Assembly (NCBI GenBank): GCA_964533735.1
Contig: CAZHMD010000013.1
Coordinates: 1-64,000, forward strand
Length of the DNA stretch: 64,000 nt
Source: UBA6107 sp964533735
Lineage (GTDB): Bacteria > Chloroflexota > Anaerolineae > Anaerolineales > Anaerolineaceae
Direction of reading: 5' to 3'
In this document: positions 33,259 to 41,714 of the stretch, piece by piece
Numbering within the stretch: position 1 is the stretch's first letter
How the letters are laid out: each line of letters begins with the position of its first letter
The notes under the pieces: model-generated
The model's input: only the letters and a program-made list of their open reading frames with translations
What the model was told of the DNA's origin: nothing
The model's database searches: none
Made by a program: the position numbers and the translations under genes

Positions 33259-34656
33259 ATGTCTTACAAATTAAGGAGATTCCTATTGTTGGCATTGCCC
33301 ATGGTGGGCATTGTAGCTGGCTACCTGTTGATGGCGCGACCGGTGACGCTCACAATCGATGGTCAGCGGGAGACAGTGACCACCCGAGCGCTGTCTGTGC
33401 GCGGAGTTTTACGCTCGGCAGGTATCCGCATCGCAGAGGGGGATTATGTTTCGCCTGATGCCGGTGCGTGGTTGAACAAAACCACAGATATTGTATTCAA
33501 TCACGCGGGTCTTATCCGTGTGTGGATCGATCCTCAGGGGGAGATCATTAGTGTAAACACAGGTGCCCGTACACCCGCGGAAATTGTCATTGCGGCGGGT
33601 GTTTCACCGGAGGAAGGTGACCTCTACCGGGTGAATGGACAAGTGGTGGATGCCGACCAGGAATTGAACCCGATGCGCGGTTTTATGCTGCAGTACACTC
33701 CCCAGGTTAAGTTGACAGTGAACTTGGATGGCGAAACGCTGGAGGTTTATTCCTCAGCGAGCACGCTGGGTGAGGCTTTGTGGCAGAGTGGCATCAGTCT
33801 GCTGGGTGGGGATTATGTTGACCCTGCGTTGGATACACTGCTGACCGAAGCAATTGACGTTACCATCAAGCGTGGGCTGCCATTGATGATCACGGTTGAT
33901 GGAAAAGAGTTGTCAGTTCTTTCAACCGCAGAAACGGTTGGTCAAGCCCTCCAACAGGCAGGCGTGAGCCTGCAGGACCTGGATTACAGCAAGCCGAGTG
34001 AATCTGAGGGGCTGCCGGAAGGCGGAAAAATTGAAGTCATCCGTGTGACTGAAGACATCCTGACTGAACAATATAATATTCCATTCGGTGTGGAATATGT
34101 AGCAGACCCGGCGTTAGGTGTGGGTGAACGCGTTGTAAAAGTTCAAGGCGAAAACGGGTTGCAAGTAGCAAAAGTGCGTGTGCGTTATGAGAACGGTAAA
34201 GAGGTTTCCCGAACGAATGAGGGGGTGGTCATCCTCAAGCAGCCCGTCACACACCTGGAAGCTTACAGTTCACAATTTGCCCTGAATACCATCGATACAC
34301 CCAACGGACCAATGACCTACTATCACGCGGTCACCGTCACTGCCACTGCCTATTCTCCGTGTCGTTTAGGTATCCCCAATTATTGTAACAATGTAACTGC
34401 ATCAGGAACCACAGTACACAGGGGTATCATCGCGGTGCACCTGGACTGGTACCGGATTCTAAAAGGGACACAAATTTATGTACCCGGTTACGGTATCGGG
34501 ACGGTGGCAGACACAGGATCATATCCGTATAACCATAACTGGATCGACCTGGGATATACAGACGAAGAATTTGAATTGTACGCGAAATTCATTCCAAGCA
34601 TCACAGTGTATTTGCTGGCTCCAGCGCCATCCGGGTTCACAGGGGCTTTGCCATAA
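33259..34656 (+). CDS. yabE: YabE/Rpf-like cell-wall protein: DUF348 repeats, G5 and 3D domains
   Basis: 465 residues. An N-terminal anchor (residues 8-25) is followed by three DUF348 units (about 29-75, 85-135 and 150-250; each VTLTIDGQ.. or LTVNLDGET..), a G5 domain (about 265-345, with GEERVVKVQGENG-like text) and a C-terminal 3D domain (about 360-450, VTATAYSPC and the final D in GTVADTG). 3D domains are the catalytic fold of lytic transglycosylases such as MltA and YabE/Rpf-like enzymes, so it probably cuts or remodels peptidoglycan. The order yabE then rsmA is also found in Bacillus, where rnmV lies between. Confidence 0.85.
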   Translation: MSYKLRRFLLLALPMVGIVAGYLLMARPVTLTIDGQRETVTTRALSVRGVLRSAGIRIAEGDYVSPDAGAWLNKTTDIVFNHAGLIRVWIDPQGEIISVNTGARTPAEIVIAAGVSPEEGDLYRVNGQVVDADQELNPMRGFMLQYTPQVKLTVNLDGETLEVYSSASTLGEALWQSGISLLGGDYVDPALDTLLTEAIDVTIKRGLPLMITVDGKELSVLSTAETVGQALQQAGVSLQDLDYSKPSESEGLPEGGKIEVIRVTEDILTEQYNIPFGVEYVADPALGVGERVVKVQGENGLQVAKVRVRYENGKEVSRTNEGVVILKQPVTHLEAYSSQFALNTIDTPNGPMTYYHAVTVTATAYSPCRLGIPNYCNNVTASGTTVHRGIIAVHLDWYRILKGTQIYVPGYGIGTVADTGSYPYNHNWIDLGYTDEEFELYAKFIPSITVYLLAPAPSGFTGALP

Positions 34657-34667
34657 AAACGCCGCAG

Positions 34668-35519
34668 GTGGATGTACGCACACTCCTGCGCCGCTACAAC
34701 CTGGATCCCTATAAGGGTCTCGGGCAGAACTTCCTTGTTGATCAAAACGCGCTGAAGAAAATTGTGGATTGTGCCGAAGTTGCCAAAGAGGATACTGTTC
34801 TCGAGATCGGAGCCGGACTGGGCAACCTGACGCGCTTACTGGCACAGGCTGCCAGGAGGGTCGTGGCGGTTGAGATCGACCGTAAACTGATTCCCCCGCT
34901 GCAGGAAGTGATGTCAAGGCATGAGAATTGCGAGATCATCGAGGGGGATATCCTTGAATTTAATCCGGCGGTGATTATTGGTGAAAGCGGATACCTGGTG
35001 GTGGCGAATATTCCGTACTACATTACCTCTGCCATTATCAGGCATTTGCTGACAAACGCCTCAAAACCGAGGCGCCTGGTACTGACCATGCAGAGCGAAG
35101 TCGCCAAAAGAATTTGCGCAGAACCGGGGGATCTTTCGCTGCTGGCGCTAAGCGTGCAGGTATTTGGCACCCCGCGCATCATGGCTACCATTCCTGCGGC
35201 GGCGTTCTTCCCGCCGCCCAAGGTGGATTCATCTACTTTACGGGTGGATATTTTCCCCGAACCCCTGATGACCGACAGGCAGCTGGCACTCTTCTTCAGG
35301 TTGGCAAAGGCGGGTTTTTCACAGAAACGCAAGATGCTCAGAAATACCATGGCTGCGGGGCTGCATTTATCAAGCACTCAAGCTGAAGAACTGCTGCACT
35401 CCGCCGGGATCGACCCGGCCAGGAGGGCGCAGACGCTGGACCTGGTGGAGTGGCGCACCCTGGTGGGTGAATACGAAATATTCCAAGCCGCCAAAACAAC
35501 GGCAGATGCACAATCCTGA
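34668..35519 (+). CDS. rsmA: 16S rRNA dimethyladenosine transferase RsmA (KsgA)
   Basis: 283 residues. It dimethylates two adjacent adenosines in helix 45 of 16S rRNA late in small-subunit assembly, using SAM. The signature start RRYNLDPYKGLGQNFLVDQN, motif I VLEIGAGLGNLT and the catalytic NIPYYITS are all present; FFPPPKVDSS follows. The start is a GTG with no ribosome-binding site, 11 bases after the yabE stop, so translation is probably coupled to yabE. An intact rsmA in wild-type form predicts kasugamycin sensitivity. Confidence 0.96.
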   Translation: MDVRTLLRRYNLDPYKGLGQNFLVDQNALKKIVDCAEVAKEDTVLEIGAGLGNLTRLLAQAARRVVAVEIDRKLIPPLQEVMSRHENCEIIEGDILEFNPAVIIGESGYLVVANIPYYITSAIIRHLLTNASKPRRLVLTMQSEVAKRICAEPGDLSLLALSVQVFGTPRIMATIPAAAFFPPPKVDSSTLRVDIFPEPLMTDRQLALFFRLAKAGFSQKRKMLRNTMAAGLHLSSTQAEELLHSAGIDPARRAQTLDLVEWRTLVGEYEIFQAAKTTADAQS

Positions 35520-35534
35520 ATATTCAGCTATGGG

Positions 35535-36083
35535 TTAATCAGTGACTTTTTGTTTGGCATCAGCCAGCGTCTGATTAAAATAGTCTTCCATTGGTTGATT
35601 AATCCCCCTGAGCCCAGCCACGACATTCTGAGACCATTCGAGATATCTCATCCGTTCCTCCAGGTCCCAATCGGCAGGGGGATGAGAGCCGACATCCTTG
35701 ACGTTGCAGATCTTGTCTGCCAGTTTGATGATCTTCGCTTTTCGTGACAGGTTAGGGGCGTGCAGGATCTGCATTTCTTTCCGTTTTTCTTTTTTAAGCG
35801 TTTTATCGTCAGTGACTTCCTGAACGATGTTCGCGACTTCTTCACCGAATTTATCCGCAATCTCCTCCGGTTTTGTACCAGTATCCTCGATGACATCATG
35901 CAGAAGGGCAGCGCTCAGTATGATTGGATCATTCACACCCCCCACACGGCAGATCAATTCAGCCACACGGATAGGATGATGAATATAGGGCGTTTTTTCC
36001 ACATCTTTTCTCTTTAGGTGCAGGTGTTTTTCAGAGGCGAATTTCAAGGCACCCAGAAAAAATTGTAATTCTGTGTCATTCAT
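35535..36083 (-). CDS. MESH1-like small alarmone hydrolase (HD domain)
   Basis: 182 residues, a stand-alone HD domain like metazoan MESH1 and bacterial SAH proteins that hydrolyse ppGpp. Key segments: TPYIHHPIRVAELI (first His), ALLHDVIEDTGTKPEEIADKFG (HD pair and the ED motif) and VQEVTDDKTLKKEKRKEMQ, then IIKLADKICNVKD; these follow the MESH1 order closely. MESH1 proteins can also act on NADPH. No synthetase is fused or adjacent. AAGGAG precedes the ATG. It is convergent with rsmA. Confidence 0.88.
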   Translation of the reverse strand: MNDTELQFFLGALKFASEKHLHLKRKDVEKTPYIHHPIRVAELICRVGGVNDPIILSAALLHDVIEDTGTKPEEIADKFGEEVANIVQEVTDDKTLKKEKRKEMQILHAPNLSRKAKIIKLADKICNVKDVGSHPPADWDLEERMRYLEWSQNVVAGLRGINQPMEDYFNQTLADAKQKVTD

Positions 36084-36107
36084 GTTTACTCCTTAAGGGG
36101 TTTATTT

Positions 36108-36827
36108 TTAGTGAAGGCGGCGGTAGCGCGAGCGTAGCTGCCAGACACGCAGAGCGGCTTCGACCTGTATCCTGAGGTTCATTTTGGATTGACCGAATTT
36201 GCGTTCAGCGAAGTGGATGGGGATTTCCTTTATCTTGAATCCCAGCCTGGTGGCGAGGTATGCCATTTCCACCTGGAAGATATAACCATTGGAGCGGATC
36301 TGGTCGAGAGGGATGGCGCTAAGGACTTCGCGCTTCCACAAACGATAACCGCCTGTCATGTCCTGTGTTTTGGCGCTCAAAATAAACCGGGAATACTCAT
36401 TGCCGAAACGGGAGAGGAATTTCCTCCAGGCTGGCCAATCGTGATCCAAACTGCCGCCCTCGATGTACCTTGAACCGATGACCAGGTCGGCGTTCTCCAG
36501 CGCTTGTTCAAATTCCACCAGTTTTTCCGGAGGGTGAGAAAAATCCGCGTCCATTTGAGCGATCTTTTGTACATCCGTATTCAGAAGATGTTTAAACCCC
36601 GTTACATAAGCGGTCCCCAGGCCCAACTTGCCTGAACGATGGATGACCTCCACTTTTCCGGGGAACTGGAGGACGAGTTCATCCGCGATCCTGCCCGTTC
36701 CGTCGGGGCTGTTGTCATCAATAATGAGCACGCGCAAGTCTTCAATGGGCAGCGCAAGGATGCGATTGATGATCTTGGGGAGGTTGTCTTTTTCGTTGTA
36801 AGTGGGGATGATGACAGCCAGGCTCAT
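36108..36827 (-). CDS. Polyprenol-phosphate mannosyltransferase (DPM1-like GT2)
   Basis: 239 residues with no membrane span, like Dpm1 of animals and the catalytic part of actinobacterial Ppm1. The GT-A fold is shown by VIIPTYNEKDNLPKII, LIIDDNSPDGTG, AQMDADFSHPPE (DxD-type) and GSRYIEGGSLDHDW; MTGGYRLWKREVL follows. It transfers a mannose (or another sugar) from GDP to polyprenyl phosphate at the inner face of the membrane, for use in protein or glycolipid glycosylation. The start overlaps the V4R stop by one base and has AGGAG, so the three genes form an operon. Confidence 0.9.
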   Translation of the reverse strand: MSLAVIIPTYNEKDNLPKIINRILALPIEDLRVLIIDDNSPDGTGRIADELVLQFPGKVEVIHRSGKLGLGTAYVTGFKHLLNTDVQKIAQMDADFSHPPEKLVEFEQALENADLVIGSRYIEGGSLDHDWPAWRKFLSRFGNEYSRFILSAKTQDMTGGYRLWKREVLSAIPLDQIRSNGYIFQVEMAYLATRLGFKIKEIPIHFAERKFGQSKMNLRIQVEAALRVWQLRSRYRRLH

Positions 36828-37477
36828 TAAAGCTCCTGGCGGAGATCTGGTTCGGCATTAGGTTCAGGTTCGGTGATGATGTATTTGCAGGCAGGAGCTC
36901 CTGCCGCCAGACATTCAATTTCTGTCACCTGGTATGTTTCTTTATATGAAAATTCCTTGACAGCCTCATCCAGCAACCCTTCAAAGAAACCGCAGATTGA
37001 GTCTTCTGCGGTGCGGTTCGTACAAACAGGGCATTGGCGGATGAGGAATTCATAGCCGGGTTGACCCTCGCGCATACAAACCAGGGTACGCATATCGCTG
37101 ACTGAATTGAGGAAATTTGAGAGACGGTTGAGACGCACGAGCAATGTGTCCGTTGTGCTGCTCACTGGCGGCATACTGGCGGAAAGTGGACTGGTGCCAA
37201 AGGTGAGTCCACTGAGGCGCATGCATATCCTGCCCGCCCGGATGGAGAGAGATCGTCCACCGCGGCGCCCCATCACTTCGTTGAGCGAATTGAATAAACG
37301 GGAAAAATTTACGAATGAGAATTCGCAATTCATGGTATCGGGGAGGGGGTTTTCACCCAGGTCGGGGAGCTCTGCCTGGCGATAGATGGTTTTCATTGCC
37401 CCAACACCGACGACTTCCTGGAGTGCATTGATGGTAGTGCGCACAAAGCGGTTGGGGAGAAAAAATCCGTCTGTCAT
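36827..37477 (-). CDS. V4R-domain protein
   Basis: 216 residues. The C-terminal part, with FEGLLDEAVKEFSYKETYQV, TEIECLAAGAPACKYII and paired cysteines CPVCTNRTAEDSICG, is the V4R (4-vinyl reductase) fold, a small ligand-binding module related to bacterial hydrocarbon-sensing domains. The N-terminal part (PNRFVRTTINALQEVVG) is typical of V4R proteins of this type. V4R proteins are often found with roadblock proteins, as here. The ligand is unknown; the cysteines (Cys172 region) could bind zinc or an Fe-S cluster. Confidence 0.75.
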   Translation of the reverse strand: MTDGFFLPNRFVRTTINALQEVVGVGAMKTIYRQAELPDLGENPLPDTMNCEFSFVNFSRLFNSLNEVMGRRGGRSLSIRAGRICMRLSGLTFGTSPLSASMPPVSSTTDTLLVRLNRLSNFLNSVSDMRTLVCMREGQPGYEFLIRQCPVCTNRTAEDSICGFFEGLLDEAVKEFSYKETYQVTEIECLAAGAPACKYIITEPEPNAEPDLRQEL

Positions 37478-37480
37478 GGC

Positions 37481-37870
37481 TTATCCGCTGAAATCCTGGG
37501 CAAGAATGACCGATAGATCATCTGCTGTGTGACGCATATCGAGGAAGATCATGCCAAGCTTGGCTTGTTGGTTGACCAGGGCTGTGAGGACGGCTTTTTC
37601 ACCAACAGCCATCAGCACCACGTAGCCGTTATCGCCCTTGATGTGCACCATTTCAAGAGAGCCGCGCCCCATTTCCTTGCTGATCTGCTCACCAAGCGAA
37701 AGCATGGCAGCCGACATGGCAGAAACGCGATCTTCACTCATTTCGGGTAATAAAGCAGAAGCGATGATAAGACCATCAATGCTCACCACGGCAGCCGCCT
37801 CAATATCTGGCGAGGACTGCTGCAGTAAATGCATCCGGTCAATCAAGGCCTGTCTTTTAGGATGGATCAA
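37481..37870 (-). CDS. Roadblock/LC7-domain protein
   Basis: 129 residues, one roadblock domain. EAAAVVSIDGLIIASALLPE, the central helix AAMLSLGEQISKEMGRG and VVLMAVGEKAVLTALVN are the family pattern. Bacterial roadblock proteins (MglB is the best known) act as regulators or scaffolds of small GTPases; no GTPase gene is visible here. The start is a TTG eight bases after GGGAG. The V4R gene begins three bases after its stop, so they are co-translated. Confidence 0.85.
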   Translation of the reverse strand: MIHPKRQALIDRMHLLQQSSPDIEAAAVVSIDGLIIASALLPEMSEDRVSAMSAAMLSLGEQISKEMGRGSLEMVHIKGDNGYVVLMAVGEKAVLTALVNQQAKLGMIFLDMRHTADDLSVILAQDFSG

Positions 37871-37967
37871 TTTTATTACTCCCTTTGAATCTGTTAATAC
37901 CAGGTTACTTTAGCACAGGCATTTTTTGGTGTCAAGAATGATTGTCATATATTTCGCCTGATTGTAG

Positions 37968-38882
37968 TTAAATTCCAGGGTTTTCGGTTACATTTTTTGT
38001 GGCACGGAGCAGGATTAGTTGCGCCCCCAGGATGGATGCCATGATGATAACACATCCAAGAATTTGAATGGGATTCATGCGTTCGCCGATGATCAATGCG
38101 CCAAATAGGGCTGCAAAAACCGCCTCGAGGCTCAAAAGTAGGGCAGCATCAGCAGAAGGAGCGTGTTTTTGCCCTACCGCCTGCAGGGTGAAACCAAGAA
38201 CCACTGATCCTAGCCCGGCATAAAGGATGGAGGGCAGTGAAATGAGGATATTTTGCAGGTCCGGAGGTGTGGTGAAGAATGAAGACACAAGATGAAGAAT
38301 GCCGCAAAGTAGGAACTGACCCACTGAGAATGCGAACACATCCAGTTCTTTTACAGCCAGCCCAACAACAATAACGTGCATTGCCCAAACAAAAGACCCT
38401 GCCAGAACGATCAGATCACCTGTGGAAGGTTTTGGGCTGATACCGCCAGTGGAGAGCAGGTAAGTTCCACCCAACGCCGCCAGTGCTGCCAGCCAGATAA
38501 TGGGTTTGGTCTTTACCTTCCAGAAAATTGCCAGCAGGAGTGGCACCAGTACGACATACACTCCGGTGATGAACCCGGCTGAGCCGGCAGAAGTGGTTTC
38601 GATGCCTGCCTGCTGCAGAGCGCTGCCGCCATACAAAAGAATGCCGGCGGGGATGATCCACAGGTATTTACGCGATATGGTTTTGAGACGGGGGAGAACG
38701 AACGGGAGCATGACAACTCCCGCCAGGATAAATCGTACCGCGTTGAAACTGAAGAATCCCAGGTTTACGGATGCAGTGCGTTGGGCGACAAAACCACCTC
38801 CCCACACGATGGCGGCCAGGAATAAAAAAATATCAGAGCGCAGCCGTTGGCTGCGGGGTCGGGAGGGTGTTGGCATGCCCAT
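37968..38882 (-). CDS. EamA/DMT-family transporter
   Basis: 304 residues with ten predicted membrane spans in two five-helix EamA halves (about 15-145 and 160-290). LAAIVWGGGFVAQRTA and FNAVRFILAGVVMLP open the first half; SPKPSTGDLIVLAGSFVWAM the second. The family exports or exchanges amino acids, metabolites or nucleotide sugars; nothing in the sequence identifies the substrate. The N-terminal start is uncertain between two Met codons six bases apart. Confidence 0.88.
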   Translation of the reverse strand: MGMPTPSRPRSQRLRSDIFLFLAAIVWGGGFVAQRTASVNLGFFSFNAVRFILAGVVMLPFVLPRLKTISRKYLWIIPAGILLYGGSALQQAGIETTSAGSAGFITGVYVVLVPLLLAIFWKVKTKPIIWLAALAALGGTYLLSTGGISPKPSTGDLIVLAGSFVWAMHVIVVGLAVKELDVFAFSVGQFLLCGILHLVSSFFTTPPDLQNILISLPSILYAGLGSVVLGFTLQAVGQKHAPSADAALLLSLEAVFAALFGALIIGERMNPIQILGCVIIMASILGAQLILLRATKNVTENPGI

Positions 38883-38914
38883 TGGGGGAGGCGAGATTAC
38901 CGAGCCGGCCCGGC

Positions 38915-39190
38915 TTAGCGGTTATGTTTGAATTGTTTACTGCCCTGAGACATGCGCCACTGCCGAAGTATGGCAGCCAGGTCCATGCTGAAACGGGCTT
39001 TCTCCCAGTCACTGCTGAAACTTTCGGTAGCCAGGGCGGAAAGTTTTTCGTGGATCTCATTGGCGAGTTCTTCAGTAAGACCAAATTCCTGCAGCGAGTC
39101 CTGCCATTTTGTTTTCTCTTCGGGAGTAAAGGGAGCTTTCTCGATTAGTTTTAAAAGTTTTTGAGTTTGCGGTGTTTTCTTGGCAGACAC
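38915..39190 (-). CDS. Small helical protein of unknown function
   Basis: About 91 residues, highly charged, largely helical, no membrane segment or signal. TPEEKTKWQDSLQEFGLTEE and LANEIHEKLSALATESF suggest two or three amphipathic helices. I chose the GTG start because a full GGAGGT lies four bases upstream of it; the ATG 12 bases earlier has no such site and would place the GGAGGT in the coding sequence. Not recognised. Confidence 0.6.
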   Translation of the reverse strand: MSAKKTPQTQKLLKLIEKAPFTPEEKTKWQDSLQEFGLTEELANEIHEKLSALATESFSSDWEKARFSMDLAAILRQWRMSQGSKQFKHNR

Positions 39191-39329
39191 GGGTACCTCC
39201 ATGATAAGTTGCGCTGAGCAATACTACTCATCTTATTGTAACGGAGTTTTACCCGTTTTACGGTCCTCGGCGCAACTTTTAAAAAGTATTCCTCGTATGT
39301 AAGGTATCTAATCAATCAGGAGATTTGGT

Positions 39330-39530
39330 ATGGCAGAGACAAAGAAATTGTACCGCTCCACACTCGATAAAAAGATCGCCGGAATCTGCGGCGGTTTGGG
39401 TGAGTATCTGAATGTAGACCCGACCGTGATGCGTATTATGTTCGTAGCTGGATTTTTCCTTACCGGCTCATTGATGTTCTGGGCATACCTGGTGATGTGG
39501 GTCGTTATCCCTGAACCCCCTGTTCAATAA
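39330..39530 (+). CDS. PspC-domain protein 1
   Basis: 66 residues. KKLYRSTLDKKIAGICGGLG is the PspC signature, followed by EYLNVDPTVMRIMFV and a hydrophobic helix. PspC is an inner-membrane sensor of envelope stress in Enterobacteria; many bacteria have short PspC-only proteins with unestablished roles. AGGAG lies upstream of the ATG. The next gene is a near copy 11 bases later. Confidence 0.9.
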   Translation: MAETKKLYRSTLDKKIAGICGGLGEYLNVDPTVMRIMFVAGFFLTGSLMFWAYLVMWVVIPEPPVQ

Positions 39531-39541
39531 AGGAGACAAAA

Positions 39542-39739
39542 ATGGAAGAATCACCGAAAAAGTTGTACCGTTCACGCGCTGACCGCCGTATTGGCGGAGT
39601 TTGCGGAGGATTGGCAAATTATTTCAACATAGACGCGACTATGGTGCGGCTGTTGTTCCTGTTGGGACTGCTTTTCGTGGGGGGTACGTTTTTTGCGTAC
39701 ATCATCCTGATGATCGTAATCCCTGAGGAACCAGTTTAG
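39542..39739 (+). CDS. PspC-domain protein 2
   Basis: 65 residues, a tandem copy of the previous gene: KKLYRSRADRRIGGVCGGLA, NYFNIDATMVRLLFL and a C-terminal hydrophobic helix ending in VIPEEPV. An AAAGGAG site lies upstream. The two proteins agree along their full length, so they arose by local duplication and may form a heteromer. A terminator follows. Confidence 0.9.
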   Translation: MEESPKKLYRSRADRRIGGVCGGLANYFNIDATMVRLLFLLGLLFVGGTFFAYIILMIVIPEEPV

Positions 39740-39761
39740 GATGTAAATATGGGGGAAAAAC

Positions 39762-39797
39762 AAAACCGGAGTGCTTTTCACAGCCTCCGGTTTTTGT
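39762..39797. terminator. Bidirectional terminator
   Basis: AAAACCGGAG pairs with CTCCGGTTTT across a 13-nt loop, flanked by A and T runs. It serves both the PspC pair and the convergent macB-like gene. Confidence 0.85.
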
Positions 39798-41024
39798 TTA
39801 CTCGTAGCGCAGCGCCTCAACGGGTTCAAGGTTGGCTGCGCGGTTAGCCGGGTAGATGCCGAAGAACAAGCCTACCGCTGTGGAAAATAGCGTTGCCAAT
39901 AACACGGCTTCAAGGCCGACTTTGGGATAAAAGGGTGTTCCGCTGGCAGCAGCAATCTTGCCGACCACGAAGGCGATCAACCAGCCAAGGCCAATGCCTA
40001 CAACTCCGCCAAAGAGGCTGAGCAGGGAAGATTCCGTGAGGAACTGGATGAGGATGTCTTTTTTGCGTGCACCCAGGGCTTTACGCAGACCGATCTCACG
40101 GGTGCGCTCGGTAACGGACACGAGCATGATATTCATAATGCCGATACCCCCAACGAGCAGGGAGATGCCGGCAATTCCGCCCAGGAAGATGGTCAGTACG
40201 CCGGTGATGGTTTTGGCAGTGCTCACAAAATCCTGTTGGGAGAAGATGGTGAAATCATCTTCACCGATCTTGGTGCGGTGACGATTACGCAGGATCTGAG
40301 AGATCTCTTCTGTGGCTTGCGCCATCTGGTCCGCGCTGAGGACGCTCACCAGGATGAGATCCACGCGGTTGAAACTCCGCCGGGTGATGCGTGCCTGCGC
40401 AGTGGAGAACGGCACCATGACTACATTGTCCTGTGACCCGAAAGCCGATCCGCCTTTGGATTCCAGAATACCCGTAATGCGGAAAGGCTGCCCTTCGATG
40501 CGCACAGTCTCGCCAACCAACCCTTCGCGGCGGTCAAACAACTCATCGGCAACATCCGGTCCGATCAGTACCACTGAGGCCTGACCCAAATACTGATCCT
40601 CGGTGATAAATTCGCCCTCTGTAACTGCATAATTACGGGCGTCGGCATACGCCGGGGTAACACCAGATAACGCGGTTGACACTGATTTGCCGGCATAGGT
40701 GATCTTGACGTCGTCATTTACAACCGGCGCAACCTTGTCTACTGAGGGAGCCTGGAATTGATCGAGCATGGCTTCAGCGTCCTCAAGAGTTAATGGAGCC
40801 ACCCGCGATACTTCAGTGGTCTGGTTGCCGCGAAAAACAAACAAAAGGTTGCTGCCAATACCACTGATGGAACCGGTGATGGTATCCTGTGCTCCTGTAC
40901 CCACTGCCAGCATGGCAATTACCGCTCCCACGCCGATGACGATACCGAGGATGGTGAGGATAGAGCGCAGTTTGTTGGCTGCAAGGCTTTCAAGTGCTTC
41001 CAGGATGGCTTGACCGAGGTTCAT
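39798..41024 (-). CDS. macB: MacB-type ABC transporter permease
   Basis: 408 residues: one N-terminal membrane helix (about 17-40, SILTILGIVIGVGAVIAMLA), a large periplasmic MacB_PCD domain (about 45-250) and three C-terminal helices in an FtsX-like domain (about 285-405). GIMNIMLVSVTERTREIGLR and the adjacent KALGARKKDI are the FtsX signature. MacB permeases form dimers that couple ATP use to expulsion of substrates outside the membrane. The ATPase is a separate protein encoded just upstream with a 4-bp overlap, unlike the fused E. coli MacB. Confidence 0.92.
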   Translation of the reverse strand: MNLGQAILEALESLAANKLRSILTILGIVIGVGAVIAMLAVGTGAQDTITGSISGIGSNLLFVFRGNQTTEVSRVAPLTLEDAEAMLDQFQAPSVDKVAPVVNDDVKITYAGKSVSTALSGVTPAYADARNYAVTEGEFITEDQYLGQASVVLIGPDVADELFDRREGLVGETVRIEGQPFRITGILESKGGSAFGSQDNVVMVPFSTAQARITRRSFNRVDLILVSVLSADQMAQATEEISQILRNRHRTKIGEDDFTIFSQQDFVSTAKTITGVLTIFLGGIAGISLLVGGIGIMNIMLVSVTERTREIGLRKALGARKKDILIQFLTESSLLSLFGGVVGIGLGWLIAFVVGKIAAASGTPFYPKVGLEAVLLATLFSTAVGLFFGIYPANRAANLEPVEALRYE

Positions 41025-41707
41025 TGGCTATCCTCCTCGATCAGACCGTCGCGCAGGCGGATGATGCGCCGGGAGTGCTTGGCAATTGCGGGATCGTGGG
41101 TCACAATGATCAGCGTTGTGCCGCGCTGCTTATTGAGATTCAACAACAGTTCCAATATTTCCTTGCCCGATTTGGAATCCAGGTTGCCGGTGGGTTCATC
41201 AGCCATGAGGATGGCGGGTTCATTCACCAGGGCACGGGCTACCGCCACGCGCTGCTGCTGCCCGCCGGAGAGTTCGGTTGGACGGTGGTGAATACGGTCG
41301 AATAAGCCAACCGATTCGAGGGCGTCTGTGGCAATGTTGACGCGGTCTTTCTTGATCAGGCCAGCGTAGCGCATTGGAAGTTCAACATTCGAAAGAGCAG
41401 AAGCGCGCGGTAAAAGGTTGAAACTCTGAAAGACAAAACCCACCTTGCGGTTGCGAATGCTGGCAAGCTGGTCGTCATCCAGATCCTGCACGAGTTCACC
41501 ATCCAGCGAATAGCTGCCGCTTGTCGGTCGGTCCAGGCAGCCAAGCAGATTCATCAGGGTGGACTTGCCCGAACCGGATGGTCCCATAATGGCAACCACA
41601 TCCCCACGCTCTATGTTAAATGTAACACCGTCAAGCGCACGGACTTCCACCTGCCCCATCTGGTAGATTTTTCGTAGATCCTTGGTTTCAATAACGAAAT
41701 CTGGCAT
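41021..41707 (-). CDS. MacB/LolD-type ABC transporter ATPase
   Basis: 228 residues. Walker A GPSGSGKST, signature LSGGQQQRVAVARAL, Walker B ILMADEPTGNLDS and the H-loop VTHD are all present; the GNLDS ending is typical of the MacB/LolD group. It energises the permease encoded next. The start after AGGA (MPDFVIETKDL) avoids a longer form whose first 16 codons would overlap the adaptor gene. It is the middle gene of the adaptor-ATPase-permease operon. Confidence 0.93.
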   Translation of the reverse strand: MPDFVIETKDLRKIYQMGQVEVRALDGVTFNIERGDVVAIMGPSGSGKSTLMNLLGCLDRPTSGSYSLDGELVQDLDDDQLASIRNRKVGFVFQSFNLLPRASALSNVELPMRYAGLIKKDRVNIATDALESVGLFDRIHHRPTELSGGQQQRVAVARALVNEPAILMADEPTGNLDSKSGKEILELLLNLNKQRGTTLIIVTHDPAIAKHSRRIIRLRDGLIEEDSQ

Positions 41708-41714
41708 CGTTTTC

